Source: Colwellia sp. E2M01 (GTDB taxonomy: Bacteria; Pseudomonadota; Gammaproteobacteria; Enterobacterales; Alteromonadaceae). Taken from it: a stretch of 35,859 nt of DNA. The stretch covers positions 40,245 through 76,103 of the forward strand of contig NZ_JAHKPR010000037.1 of assembly GCF_018860585.1 (NCBI RefSeq), written 5' to 3'. The translations under genes and the position numbers were made by a program. Below are positions 8,545-19,658 of this stretch, piece by piece. How positions within the stretch are numbered: the first letter of the stretch is position 1; every line of letters begins with the position of its first letter. The notes beneath the pieces are model-generated. The model saw only the letters and a list, made by a program, of their open reading frames with translations, searched no databases and had not been told where the DNA came from.

Positions 8545-10431
8545 ATGCGTACACTGCACAAAAAGTCGTTGTGGTGGCTTACTAAATTTGGAGTGATAGC
8601 GGTAGTCAACTTTGCAGTAACTATCTTTATTGCTAAAGGAGTTTATGATTATAAAGTAGAGCGTGAGCTGGATGTTATAGGAAATAAGCAGGAGCATGTA
8701 ATTAATGATGCATTAGGCTATTTTAACCGCACCTTGGGTGATATGAATAATGGTATTAACCTCATTTATCACAACCCCTCAACAGCTAAGGCGTTAAATA
8801 ACAACTTATCTGTTAATCAAGATTTATTAGATAACGTTTTTACTTTTTATGGTAATAGTTTGCAATCGTTATTGCAGGTGCGTTGGCTTGACTCGCAAGG
8901 GTATGAACGTGCTAGGGTTGACGTTATTAATGATCAATCCACCGTATTAGAACGTTCTTTACTACAGAGAAAAGCTCACCGTTACTATTTTCAAGCTACC
9001 ATGAGAACAAGGTACCCAACTGTTTATTTTTCTCCAATTGATCTTAATGTTGAACACGGTGTTATTCAAACACCTCATCAAGCAACTATTCGTGTTGGCT
9101 TACAAACTGGACAGAATGACGGTATGGAAAATGGAGCTTTAATCGTTAATTATGATCTAAATAAATTACTTGCTCGTTTACGTGCATTTAATGATGAAAC
9201 AGTGCAATTACAAGTTATCGATGTTCAGGGTAACTGGTTACTTAATCCCAATAAAAATAAAGAATGGGGGAAAATACTCGGTCACCAAGATAATGTTTTA
9301 CCAAAAGCGAATACCGATTTATGGACGTTTTTACATGAAGATAATTATCATAAATCAGAGGTGATCAGCGGTGAACTCATTACTTTTCGTAAGACAGATA
9401 TAACATCGGGTAATAGCCAAGAGTCCTCTTTATTTTTTGTTGCTGTCACACCTAAATCTGAAATTGACCGTATTGTTTGGTTGGCATTTTGGCCTGTAGC
9501 ATTGTTAACCTTGAGTATTATTATTTTTATTGCTTATTTGTTATGTAGAGATTTTAAGTTTCAACGAAAACTCTATTTTTTAAATGAAACATTAGCGATG
9601 GATAAAATTGAGTTAGAAGCGGCAAATAGTAAAATGCTGGAGTTGCTGGATCAACAGCATCAGCTACAAAACGATCTTATAGAGTCCGGTAAACTCTCTG
9701 CTTTGGGGATGATGGTAGCGGGTGTTGCCCATGAATTAAACACACCAATAGGTGCGGCGTTAATGGCAATATCAAAACAGCGTAGTAATGATGAAAAATT
9801 GCAACAACTATTACAGCAAGGATTAACAAAGTCAGCACTTGATGAATATTTACAGCAAAGTAACTATAGTACAGAGCTGAGTGAGAAAAATTTGAAGCGT
9901 TCGGTTGAACTCATAAAAAGCTTTAAACGATTAGCAATTGACCGAGTACAAGAAGAATTAGTGCATTTTGGGTTACATCAAGTGACAGATGATTTAATCA
10001 GATCATTATCACATAAATTGAAAAGTCATTCTGTGGTAGTGAAAGTTAATATTACTGAAGAATGCACTTTGTTTGGTTACCCAGGCATTATTTCTCAAGT
10101 ATTACAGAACTTGATTATTAACGTGCTAAACCACGCATTTAAACATGAGCAAAGGGGCGTTGTTAACATTACCGCTTCTAAAATTGAAGGTAATTTACTT
10201 CAACTCATATTGAGCGATAACGGAGTAGGTGTTGATGAAAACATTTTACCGAATATATTTGAACCGTTTGTTACCAATAATCGTTCGGGCGGTAATACGG
10301 GGCTTGGTTTACACTTTGTTCATCAGTGGGTTACTGAGTCTTTAAAAGGCTCTATTAAGGTTAGTTCTACACTAGGTAAGGGAACAACATTTATTATTTT
10401 GGTTCCGTGTGATTTACCCCATGTGGTATGA
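8545..10431 (+). CDS. membrane sensor histidine kinase with periplasmic dCache/PDC-like domain
   Basis: This 628-aa inner-membrane kinase has TM1 at about 13-31, a periplasmic domain at about 32-308 and TM2 at about 311-334. The periplasmic part has RWLDSQGYERARVD, characteristic of double-Cache/PDC sensors of small ligands. A coiled-coil segment (345-382) leads to the H-box, with phospho-acceptor H396 in GVAHELNTPIG. The ATPase domain has an N-box around N526, G1 SDNGVGVDE at 557-565 and G2 GNTGLGLHF at 583-591. There is no receiver domain, so it needs a separate response regulator; the REC-EAL protein 81 bp upstream on the same strand is the obvious candidate. AGGGAG at 8532-8537 supports the start. 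The ligand is unknown. Confidence 0.9.
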   Translation: MRTLHKKSLWWLTKFGVIAVVNFAVTIFIAKGVYDYKVERELDVIGNKQEHVINDALGYFNRTLGDMNNGINLIYHNPSTAKALNNNLSVNQDLLDNVFTFYGNSLQSLLQVRWLDSQGYERARVDVINDQSTVLERSLLQRKAHRYYFQATMRTRYPTVYFSPIDLNVEHGVIQTPHQATIRVGLQTGQNDGMENGALIVNYDLNKLLARLRAFNDETVQLQVIDVQGNWLLNPNKNKEWGKILGHQDNVLPKANTDLWTFLHEDNYHKSEVISGELITFRKTDITSGNSQESSLFFVAVTPKSEIDRIVWLAFWPVALLTLSIIIFIAYLLCRDFKFQRKLYFLNETLAMDKIELEAANSKMLELLDQQHQLQNDLIESGKLSALGMMVAGVAHELNTPIGAALMAISKQRSNDEKLQQLLQQGLTKSALDEYLQQSNYSTELSEKNLKRSVELIKSFKRLAIDRVQEELVHFGLHQVTDDLIRSLSHKLKSHSVVVKVNITEECTLFGYPGIISQVLQNLIINVLNHAFKHEQRGVVNITASKIEGNLLQLILSDNGVGVDENILPNIFEPFVTNNRSGGNTGLGLHFVHQWVTESLKGSIKVSSTLGKGTTFIILVPCDLPHVV

Positions 10432-10580
10432 AATACATCAGACACAACAGAATAAATAAAAGAGTGATAACACCTTAATTAACCTAACATCGGTTTAATA
10501 AATCGTTCTCTAGCAGCTACTTTATTTACTTTCATCGTAAATTTACTTGTAAAGTAAAATAGAGCTTTATTATTTTACTA

Positions 10581-10811
10581 TTGGTACGGACAACGTGCTC
10601 TTTATATAATCTTTCTCTAAACCAACCAGATAATAAACAAGGTGAATTATTAGCGACTCTTATGCTTGAGCATAATGGTTATACTAAAGCGATAAACGAT
10701 TTACCACAAAATGATTTAAAAGTGAAAGTACTTGAATTAAACCGCAATAAGATTAAAGGCAAATTAACAGCGTTTTTGGGTGACTTAGCGACCCTTTTTA
10801 ATTTTAATTAA
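10581..10811 (+). CDS. possible small protein or gene remnant, function unknown
   Basis: This is an open frame of 76 codons with a TTG first codon and no clear ribosome-binding site. The C-terminal half (DLPQNDLKVKVLELNRNKIKGK) looks like genuine, helix-prone, lysine-rich protein, and codon use is like the neighbours. The first in-frame ATG comes only after about 27 codons. I do not recognise a family. It may be a small gene with a non-ATG start, the tail of a decayed gene, or chance. It has no signal peptide or membrane segment. Confidence 0.3.
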   Translation: MVRTTCSLYNLSLNQPDNKQGELLATLMLEHNGYTKAINDLPQNDLKVKVLELNRNKIKGKLTAFLGDLATLFNFN

Positions 10812-10916
10812 GGGTATTGATATGTCGTGTTGAAAACAGTAATAATTTATAATGATTAAGCACGTTCATTAGTAATAAAATTAACGATACTCAATTGAAA
10901 CTATATACAAATTAAC

Positions 10917-10935
10917 TATTTAGAGAGTCTAAATA
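10917..10935 (+). promoter_or_regulatory. hairpin/dyad over the ribosome-binding site of the hybrid kinase
   Basis: TATTTAGA (10917-10924) and TCTAAATA (10928-10935) are perfect inverted copies around GAG. The dyad ends four bases before the ATG at 10940, and its GAGAG centre is the only purine-rich element that could serve as ribosome-binding site. It could act as an RNA hairpin limiting translation or as a DNA operator. Confidence 0.45.
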
Positions 10936-10939
10936 AAGA

Positions 10940-13786
10940 ATGCTTTTCAATAAAATACAATGCTTACGCTTTTCTCATCTATTAATTTTAATCAACTATA
11001 TTGGGTTGTTACTTGCCACACTTTTTTCTATTAGTGCTTTGTCTATAGAGCCGATGCCAATTGTTGATAATCCATCAATAAAAAAACATCTGCACATACT
11101 TTTAATTAACTCCGGTAATAGGGATTTACCAATGGAGAGAGAAATATTAAATGGCTTAAAAGAGGAGTTGAAAAAAAGCCCTGTTGTGGTTGACATATAT
11201 CAAGAATACTTGGATTCAGCACGCTTTAATGAGCATTCGCAAAGTGCATTTTTGGCAAACTATTTAGCAACAAAGTATGAAAATACCCCGCTCGATGTGA
11301 TTATTTCAAATGGTATTCCTGCCGCTAGCTTTTTAACAAGTAACCTCGAAGTCTTTAAAGACAATAAACAAATATTTGTTCGTTCAGGTGAAGTGGATGT
11401 TAGCCAAGTTAAGAATAAAGTACTGATTGATGCCAGTAACGATTATAAAAAGTCAGTGAATGATCTTATTCGTTTAACCTCTCCTAAAAAAATAGTGGTA
11501 CTTGCTGACAAACAAGCGACGCTTGCTCGCGTCCACCTAAATAGTTTAATGACAGAGTTTGAACTTTTACCAAAATCAATTAAGGTTGAATACGTCGTTG
11601 ATGCACCATTGGTGACTTTACGGCAACAGGTATCTAATCAACCAGCCGGTACTATAATATTATTTACTCCGATAATGCGTTTTAAAAATGGTTCGTTTCA
11701 AACTCCCTATCAAACCGTATCTGAATTAGAGCAAATCAGCAGTGTGCCTATTTTCAGCTTTTGGGGTTCTATGATGGGGTCGGGTATTGTTGGTGGCTAT
11801 ATGCTTTCGGGTACTAAAGTGGGTGAAGCTATTGGTACCATTATTATAAATATTGCTAAAGGGAACGAAATTAATAACTATTCAGCCGATTTAGTTAATA
11901 TGCATCTGTATGACTCACGGCAATTAATTAAACACAATATAGATGTAAAATCTCACTTTCCAAATGCAATAATTAGATATCACCAACCGACTTTTATTGA
12001 GCAGTATCGGTCTGGCATTATTTTAACGTTACTCATATTTACCTTATTAGCTATTTTCATCTTACTGTTAAGTATTGCGAATAAAAAAAGAAAATTAGCG
12101 ATCAGAGCATTACACCGAGAGCAAAATTTATTAGAGAAGCGTGTGCTAGAGCGTACTGACGAATTACTCGTGGAAAAGCAAAAGGCGGAAGCAGCCTCAA
12201 TGGCTAAAAGTGACTTTTTAGCGAATATGAGTCATGAAATAAGAACGCCGATGAATGGAGTAATGGGGATGCTTGGCCTGTTAAACAATACGCCAATTGA
12301 TGAACAACAAAAACATTATATAAGTATTGCCGAAAGTAGCTCGCAGTCTTTATTAACGGTCATTAATGATATTTTAGATTTCTCTAAAATTGAAGCAGGT
12401 AAATTAGATATCGAAAATATTGATTTTAATTTACAACTACTCATTGAAGAAAGCCTGACATCAATGAGCTTTCTTGCTTATGAAAAAAACTTAGAATTGA
12501 TTGTTGATACCCAAGGGCTTAAAGACATTTTTGTTAAAGGGGATCCTAGCCGTATTCGTCAAATATTTAATAACCTTGTTTCTAATGCCATTAAATTTAC
12601 TGAGTCTGGTGAAATTGTTATCAGAGCAAAAACCGAAAGAATTAATAACGATAAGCAAACTATTGCAAGTAAAGAAATTATCTACTTTTCTTTTATCGTC
12701 ACTGACTCTGGTATCGGCATAGATGCTGAAAAGGTGAATAGTTTATTTTCAGCATTTACCCAAGCTGATAACACCACAACCAGAAAATATGGCGGTACAG
12801 GTTTAGGTTTAAGTATCACCAAACAACTTTGTCGGTTAATGAATGGTAAAATTTCGGTGGTTAGTGACTTAAACAAGGGCAGTACTTTTACCGTAGAGCT
12901 TAATTTAGAGAAAGGAAGTGTAATAGACAATGAGGCGACCTTTATTGATATCACTGATAAAAAATTCCTTATTGTTGATGATAATGCTACCAACCGAGAA
13001 GTCCTAGTTAGTCAATTAGAGTACTGGGGAGCTACTGTTGTCTCGGCTGAAAATGGTGCACAAGCGCTTGCTTTATTAACCAGTAGTAGTGCACCAAAGC
13101 TTGATGCAATTATTCTTGATTTTCAGATGGAAGAAATGAATGGTGTTGAGCTAGGTAAAAAAATTCATGATATTACATACTATAAATCAGTAAAATTGAT
13201 GATGATGACTTCTGTTATGTTAAACCAAAATTATCAATATTATATTGATAATGGTTTTTCAGCTTATTTAACTAAACCAACAGCAGCGACTAAATTAATT
13301 AAAGCGTTATCTATGGTGCTAGGCCAAAAAGACCTACAAGCCGCAACATTGATTACTGAGTACAACACGGAAGGTGTAGAGGAGATTAAAGACTTTTCTA
13401 GTATTAATATTTTACTGGTTGAAGATAACCGTATTAATCAAAAAGTAGCGCTAGGTATGCTTAAGCATTTTAACGTTAACTGTAAAGTGGCTAATAATGG
13501 TTTAGAAGCCCTAGATATTTTAGAAAAAGGTCTACCAATTGATTTGGTGTTAATGGATTGTCAAATGCCAGTAATGGATGGTTTTAAAGCAACCGCAGCT
13601 ATTCGCGCTAGTGATAAAATAGCTAATGCTGATACTTTGCCTATCATTGCTTTAACAGCTAATTCGATGAAAGGTGATAAAGAAAAGTGCCTAACTTATG
13701 GTATGAATGATTATTTATCTAAACCTATTAACTTAGCTGAGTTTACAGGTAAGCTAAAAATATGGTTTGAGCAGACTAAAACGTAA
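10940..13786 (+). CDS. hybrid sensor histidine kinase with ABC_sub_bind-like periplasmic sensor and two receiver domains
   Basis: This 948-aa membrane kinase has an N-terminal signal/TM at about 14-35 and a periplasmic domain at about 48-345 resembling the ABC_sub_bind family (HILLINSGN..., then [13 protein letters not shown]). TM2 is at about 359-379, with a coiled-coil linker to 420. HisKA carries H432 in [10 protein letters not shown]. HATPase has an N-box at N544-N549, G1 DSGIGI near 589 and G2 GGTGLGLS near 618-625. Receiver 1 has phospho-acceptor D727 and K779 (DDN at 680-682). Receiver 2 has E828/D829, D873 and K928. There is no HPt domain, so onward phosphotransfer needs an HPt protein not found in this window. 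Signals sensed by this class are mostly uncharacterised; the fold suggests a small soluble ligand. The weak ribosome-binding site sits inside a hairpin. Confidence 0.9.
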   Translation: MLFNKIQCLRFSHLLILINYIGLLLATLFSISALSIEPMPIVDNPSIKKHLHILLINSGNRDLPMEREILNGLKEELKKSPVVVDIYQEYLDSARFNEHSQSAFLANYLATKYENTPLDVIISNGIPAASFLTSNLEVFKDNKQIFVRSGEVDVSQVKNKVLIDASNDYKKSVNDLIRLTSPKKIVVLADKQATLARVHLNSLMTEFELLPKSIKVEYVVDAPLVTLRQQVSNQPAGTIILFTPIMRFKNGSFQTPYQTVSELEQISSVPIFSFWGSMMGSGIVGGYMLSGTKVGEAIGTIIINIAKGNEINNYSADLVNMHLYDSRQLIKHNIDVKSHFPNAIIRYHQPTFIEQYRSGIILTLLIFTLLAIFILLLSIANKKRKLAIRALHREQNLLEKRVLERTDELLVEKQKAEAASMAKSDFLANMSHEIRTPMNGVMGMLGLLNNTPIDEQQKHYISIAESSSQSLLTVINDILDFSKIEAGKLDIENIDFNLQLLIEESLTSMSFLAYEKNLELIVDTQGLKDIFVKGDPSRIRQIFNNLVSNAIKFTESGEIVIRAKTERINNDKQTIASKEIIYFSFIVTDSGIGIDAEKVNSLFSAFTQADNTTTRKYGGTGLGLSITKQLCRLMNGKISVVSDLNKGSTFTVELNLEKGSVIDNEATFIDITDKKFLIVDDNATNREVLVSQLEYWGATVVSAENGAQALALLTSSSAPKLDAIILDFQMEEMNGVELGKKIHDITYYKSVKLMMMTSVMLNQNYQYYIDNGFSAYLTKPTAATKLIKALSMVLGQKDLQAATLITEYNTEGVEEIKDFSSINILLVEDNRINQKVALGMLKHFNVNCKVANNGLEALDILEKGLPIDLVLMDCQMPVMDGFKATAAIRASDKIANADTLPIIALTANSMKGDKEKCLTYGMNDYLSKPINLAEFTGKLKIWFEQTKT

Positions 13787-13787
13787 A

Positions 13788-13820
13788 TTAAAGTGAATTA
13801 TCGATAATAATTCACTTTAA
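13788..13820. terminator. bidirectional hairpin between convergent kinase and glgA
   Basis: TTAAAGTGAATTAT (13788-13801) pairs perfectly with ATAATTCACTTTAA (13807-13820) around a 5-nt loop. It occupies nearly all of the 41-bp gap between two convergent genes, the usual place for a shared terminator. The stem is AT-rich and the flanks are only moderately T-rich. Confidence 0.7.
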
Positions 13821-13827
13821 ATATGGT

Positions 13828-15405
13828 TTAGCTATATAAATCGGTAACATATTGTTGTGCAACATCACGCCATTGGAATCTCGCTTTATTGGCATTGTTA
13901 CAAACTTTCTTCCACTGTGCGGCTTTGTTCTTTTTCAATTCTATGGCAGCTTTAAAGCAACTTAGCATGTTGTCTGCTTGCTCACTTGGCGTATCGCCAG
14001 TAAAAGTGAAACCATTAGTATTGTGAATAATAGTGTCACTTAACCCGCCAACACTATGGGCTAAACAAGGTTGTCCGGCGCGCATGGATAACATTTGGCT
14101 AATGCCGCATGGCTCAAATGAGCTTGGCATTAAAAATAAATCACCAGAGCTGTAAATACTTTCTGACAAGGCTTCTGAATAACCTTTTAGAAAAATAAAG
14201 TTACTATTCGTTGCTGAAACGTGCGCTAAAAATTCTTCTAATTTTTTATCGCCACTACCTAATAAAATAAACACGCCAGTATCACTTAATTGCGTTAATA
14301 AGTGTTCTAAAGCGGTTTGCCCATCAGGCATTATTTGCTGAAATAATTTTACTTTTTGGTCGGTAATACGTCCGACTGAAGTTAACACTAAAGGCTTAAT
14401 TAGTTGTTTTGTTTTTAATTTATTAGTTAATTGCTTTAAACGTGTTAACGCGATTAAGTGGGCATTTTCTGTTAATGGCTTGTCAGCTATCCACTTGAAA
14501 ATCTCGGTTTCTGACAAAGTAATTAACTTATTTAATGTAAGGCTGTTATTGCTTTTAGTGTTTTTTTCAGCGTATTCGCAACCATTTAAAATACCGTGCA
14601 ATCTGCCATTATCTTTAGCATATTTTAAATCAGCTTCTAATCCTTCGCCGCCAACATAACCGTGCTCTGGGTTACTGGGTAACAATATTTCGTTGGCGTA
14701 ATTTGGTGAAACGGCATGTACTTTATCTGTCAAATTAATGCCTGAACGCATTGGGTTGTAGCAGTGCGGGTAGCGAGGATCGTTAATTTGATTGTGATTA
14801 AACGGCAGTGTTGGAAACCAGGTTTTTAATGAGGATTCATCATCATCAAGTGGCCTGATACCTTGCAGTGATAAGTTGTGAATAGTGTAAACAGTTTTAA
14901 TGGTTTGCAATTGCTTATATTCAGGATCATAAGCGCGTAATACCGACACCATAGCGGTATGCCAATCATGCAAATGTAAAATATCTATTTTACCAAACAC
15001 ATCACTAATAATTGCTTTTGCCACAGCGGCACTAAATAGCGCAAACTTAGTTGCGTCTTTAGCAAAAGGTCTGTCATCGGGATCATCACAATAAATTGCA
15101 CCAATGCCACCTAAAGCAAATAAAGGATGCTCTATCACCCATTGTGTGACGTTTTCTTGAGCGTTTTCAATTTTGATTTTGAAAATATCAACGGATTCAA
15201 GCTGTCCGCGAAACATAACTTCTAATGAACTAATATGCTGTGCACCAGACAAGGTTGAAAAGCTACCGTAGCCAGGAATGACGACATCAACTTGCTGACC
15301 TATTTTAGCTAATGCAATAGGAATGTCGCGAACTACATCGCCAATGCCTCCCACTTTTCCACGTGGTAATGCATCATTTTCTGCCGCAGCCATTAATATT
15401 TTCAT
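13828..15405 (-). CDS. glgA: glycogen synthase (ADP-glucose type, GT5)
   Basis: This cytoplasmic enzyme transfers glucose from ADP-glucose to the non-reducing end of glycogen. The GT5 N-terminal ADP-glucose motif is KVGGIGDV at 17-24, corresponding to KTGGLADV in E. coli. HLHDWHTAMV follows in the first Rossmann half. The second half has SVGRITDQKV (catalytic Arg and Lys) and SSFEPCGISQMLSMRAG, with the conserved Glu, followed by HSVGGLSDTI. At 525 aa it is longer than the E. coli protein (477) and its N-terminal half is divergent, as in some Alteromonadales homologues. AAGG about 10 nt upstream supports the start. It is the last gene of the minus-strand glycogen cluster, 126 bp after pgm, and ends at a convergent terminator. 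Confidence 0.92.
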   Translation of the reverse strand: MKILMAAAENDALPRGKVGGIGDVVRDIPIALAKIGQQVDVVIPGYGSFSTLSGAQHISSLEVMFRGQLESVDIFKIKIENAQENVTQWVIEHPLFALGGIGAIYCDDPDDRPFAKDATKFALFSAAVAKAIISDVFGKIDILHLHDWHTAMVSVLRAYDPEYKQLQTIKTVYTIHNLSLQGIRPLDDDESSLKTWFPTLPFNHNQINDPRYPHCYNPMRSGINLTDKVHAVSPNYANEILLPSNPEHGYVGGEGLEADLKYAKDNGRLHGILNGCEYAEKNTKSNNSLTLNKLITLSETEIFKWIADKPLTENAHLIALTRLKQLTNKLKTKQLIKPLVLTSVGRITDQKVKLFQQIMPDGQTALEHLLTQLSDTGVFILLGSGDKKLEEFLAHVSATNSNFIFLKGYSEALSESIYSSGDLFLMPSSFEPCGISQMLSMRAGQPCLAHSVGGLSDTIIHNTNGFTFTGDTPSEQADNMLSCFKAAIELKKNKAAQWKKVCNNANKARFQWRDVAQQYVTDLYS

Positions 15406-15432
15406 TCAATACCTTACTTTTTTTTCATTTGA

Positions 15433-15446
15433 TAGAGCTAGCTCTA
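15433..15446. promoter_or_regulatory. perfect 14-bp palindrome in the pgm-glgA gap
   Basis: TAGAGCTAGCTCTA is a perfect palindrome 28 bp upstream of the glgA start. A second GAGCTAGC occurs about 50 bp further away in the same gap, near 15487. It could be an operator or a small hairpin in the transcript; no family of regulator can be named. Confidence 0.3.
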
Positions 15447-15531
15447 CTCGCTATTAGCAATTGGTTTTAATTACTTAATGTTGATTGAGCTAGCACCATA
15501 ACACCATTATTTTAAAAGGTTTTCTGGGGGC

Positions 15532-17205
<1,674 letters not shown>

Positions 17206-17296
17206 CTAATACTTTAGAAGCTGATTTTGATTCATTTGCTAGTAAAGTATTTCACTAATTCTTTGTCATTCTCATTTAAATATTTATTTGTAAAGT

Positions 17297-19528
17297 TTAA
17301 TCACTTGGCTGTAATTCAAAAATAACAGTGGCTAGCGGGGGGATATTAATAGTAACCCTATTGTCTTGTCCGCCATAAGCATTCGACTGAGAATCAACGC
17401 CGCCATTATTGTTAACATTACTACCACCATAAATACTGCTGTCTGTATTTAAACACTCTCGGTAAAAACCCGCTTGTGGTACTCCAACACAATAATTTTG
17501 ATAACTTGTTGGTGTGAGGTTAACTATCACTAACGCTGGTGCGGTACCTTGTTTGCCTTTTCTCAAATAAATCAAAATAGATTGTTGGCTATTTTGTGAG
17601 TCAATCCATTCAAAACCGTTACCATCACAGTCAAGCTCATGTAATGCTGGAATGCTTCTGTAAGTATGATTGAGATCTCTCACTAAAGATTGTACGCCTT
17701 TATGGCTATCGTGCTCAAGTAAATGCCAATCTAAACTTTGATCATGATTCCATTCATCGCGTTGCGCAAATTCGCAGCCCATAAACATGAGTTTTTTACC
17801 AGGGTGAGTCCACATAAACCCATAATAGGCACGTAAGTTAGCAAATTTTTGCCAATCGTCCCCCGGCATTTTGTTCACTAATGAGCCTTTACCGTGTACA
17901 ACTTCATCGTGGCTTAATGGCAGTACGAAGTTCTCGCTAAAACTGTATACCAAGCTAAAGGTCATTTCATTGTGATGATGTTGACGATAAATAGGGTCAC
18001 GCTCCATATATTTTAATGAATCGTTCATCCAGCCCATGTTCCATTTAAAACCAAAGCCTAAACCGCCACAGTCTACGGGTTTAGATACGCCTGGCCAAGC
18101 GGTAGACTCTTCGGCAATCATCATTACCCCCGGATTCTTTAAGTAAGAGCGGGTATTAACCTGTTGTAACAAGGCTATAGCTTCTAAATTTTCACGACCG
18201 CCGTGAATGTTAGGTAGCCATTCACCAGCTTCTCGACTGTAATCTAAATAGAGCATAGAGGCGACGGCATCAACGCGTAATCCGTCAATATGAAATTGAT
18301 CTAACCAGTAATTAGCGTTACTGATCAAGTAACTTTGTACTTCTGCGCGGCCGTAGTTGTAAATTAATGTTTGCCAATCAGGGTGAAAACCTTGACGAAG
18401 ATCGGCATGCTCATAAATGCACGAGCCATCAAATTTACCTGTGCCGTGTTCATCGGTTGGGAAGTGTCCCGGCACCCAATCAAGCAGTAAACCAATACCC
18501 GCTTTGTGACAGCAATCAACAAAATATTTAAAGTCTTCAGCGCTACCAAAGCGTGCGGTAGGAGCAAATAGCCCTATAGGTTGATAACCCCATGAACCAT
18601 CAAATGGATATTCACTTACTGGCATTAATTGCAGGTGGGTAAACCCCATGTCAACCACATAAGGAACCAGTTGTTCAGCAAGTTCTCGATAGGTTAAATA
18701 TGCAGGCGAGAATTCTGCTTGAGAATTACGTTTCCACGAGCCTAGGTGTACTTCATAAATAGAAATTGCGCCGTTATATGGGTTTGCCGAACTTGCACGT
18801 TCATCCATCCATTGCGTGTCTTGCCACTGATAGTTACTGTTATGAATAACTTTTGAGGCAGTGTCTGGTGCGAGTTGCATAGACAAAGCATAAGGATCGG
18901 CTTTTAGTGGTTGAATATGATCATATTTATCTGCTATTTCATATTTATAGCTAGTGCCAGCAACAACATTTGGTAGGAATATTTCCCATACGCCTGAGCC
19001 TGGGTGTTTACGCATTACATGATGGCGACCGTCCCAATAATTAAAATCACCGACCACGGAAACACGGTTAGCATCAGGGGCCCAAACGACAAAATGGGTC
19101 CCTTGCACGCCATCTACTTCTAGCTCGTGTGCGCCCATCCATTGATAAACTTGCTCGTGCGTACCTTCACAAAAAAGGTATAAATCGTCATCATTAATGA
19201 GGGAAGGGTAGCGGTATGGATCGTCAATAATAACAGTTCCGCTGGCGTAAGAAACGCGTAAACGGTAGTTAAAGCTATTGCGTCTTCTTCCTAGTGTTCC
19301 TTCAAAAAGTCCTGCTTTATCAATAAGATTAAGCTCGGCCACCAAATTGTTTGTTTTGTTGTCAATTACTTCAACTGTTTGTGCTTCAGGTAAAAAAGCA
19401 CGAACAATTAAACCGCTGGTTGTTGGATGCTGATGCATACCTAAAACAGCGAATATATCTTGGTGTTTTACATTAACTATTGCTGTAACTTCTGCACTAT
19501 CTAACAAACTTTTTGCTAGGTTATCCAT
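17297..19528 (-). CDS. glgB: 1,4-alpha-glucan branching enzyme (GH13_9)
   Basis: This enzyme cuts alpha-1,4 chains and rejoins them through alpha-1,6 bonds, making glycogen branches. It has an N-terminal beta domain (about 20-110), a CBM48 domain (about 125-235, with VVWAPDANRVSVVGDFNYWDGR) and a GH13 barrel. The catalytic triad is D420 (GLRVDAVASML), E473 (MIAEES) and D541 (LSHDEVVHGKGSL). The sequence YPFDGSWGYQPIGLFAPTARFG is the GlgB fingerprint. Length 743 aa is close to E. coli GlgB (728). The C-terminal domain has a Gly/Asn/Ser-rich insertion (YGGSNVNNNGG). AGGAAT upstream supports the start. It follows glgC by 130 bp, with a strong hairpin in that gap. Confidence 0.95.
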   Translation of the reverse strand: MDNLAKSLLDSAEVTAIVNVKHQDIFAVLGMHQHPTTSGLIVRAFLPEAQTVEVIDNKTNNLVAELNLIDKAGLFEGTLGRRRNSFNYRLRVSYASGTVIIDDPYRYPSLINDDDLYLFCEGTHEQVYQWMGAHELEVDGVQGTHFVVWAPDANRVSVVGDFNYWDGRHHVMRKHPGSGVWEIFLPNVVAGTSYKYEIADKYDHIQPLKADPYALSMQLAPDTASKVIHNSNYQWQDTQWMDERASSANPYNGAISIYEVHLGSWKRNSQAEFSPAYLTYRELAEQLVPYVVDMGFTHLQLMPVSEYPFDGSWGYQPIGLFAPTARFGSAEDFKYFVDCCHKAGIGLLLDWVPGHFPTDEHGTGKFDGSCIYEHADLRQGFHPDWQTLIYNYGRAEVQSYLISNANYWLDQFHIDGLRVDAVASMLYLDYSREAGEWLPNIHGGRENLEAIALLQQVNTRSYLKNPGVMMIAEESTAWPGVSKPVDCGGLGFGFKWNMGWMNDSLKYMERDPIYRQHHHNEMTFSLVYSFSENFVLPLSHDEVVHGKGSLVNKMPGDDWQKFANLRAYYGFMWTHPGKKLMFMGCEFAQRDEWNHDQSLDWHLLEHDSHKGVQSLVRDLNHTYRSIPALHELDCDGNGFEWIDSQNSQQSILIYLRKGKQGTAPALVIVNLTPTSYQNYCVGVPQAGFYRECLNTDSSIYGGSNVNNNGGVDSQSNAYGGQDNRVTINIPPLATVIFELQPSD

Positions 19529-19597
19529 TATGTATTCCTAGTAACCGGTAAATAAAAGGTTTGGCTATATAAATTACTTTAACTTAAATGACTAAAC

Positions 19598-19629
19598 CTA
19601 AAGGTAAGTGATTAAATACTTACCTTTAG
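19598..19629 (-). terminator. perfect 12-bp hairpin between glgC and glgB
   Basis: CTAAAGGTAAGT (19598-19609) and ACTTACCTTTAG (19618-19629) form a perfect stem with an 8-nt loop, 29 nt after the glgC stop in the direction of transcription. There is no long U-tract after the stem, so partial termination, RNA processing or protection of the glgC message are all possible. Confidence 0.5.
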
Positions 19630-19658
19630 TTATTTTCAAATAAAGTTTACTGGGGTAA

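Larger units (their letters stand above)
10432..10939. other. gap between two kinase genes
   Basis: This roughly 508-bp AT-rich stretch contains one possible small reading frame (10581-10811) and a hairpin over the next gene's translation start (10917-10935), listed separately. Short AT-only inverted repeats around 10540-10580 could end the upstream transcript but are weak. Confidence 0.4.

Noticed and set aside
12682-12993. 103-codon antisense frame inside the hybrid kinase
   Set aside because: It overlaps the conserved ATPase domain and REC boundary on the coding strand; composition is that of a reverse-strand shadow.
18364-18567. Second frame on the glgB strand
   Set aside because: It overlaps the conserved GH13 barrel in another frame and lacks any family signature.
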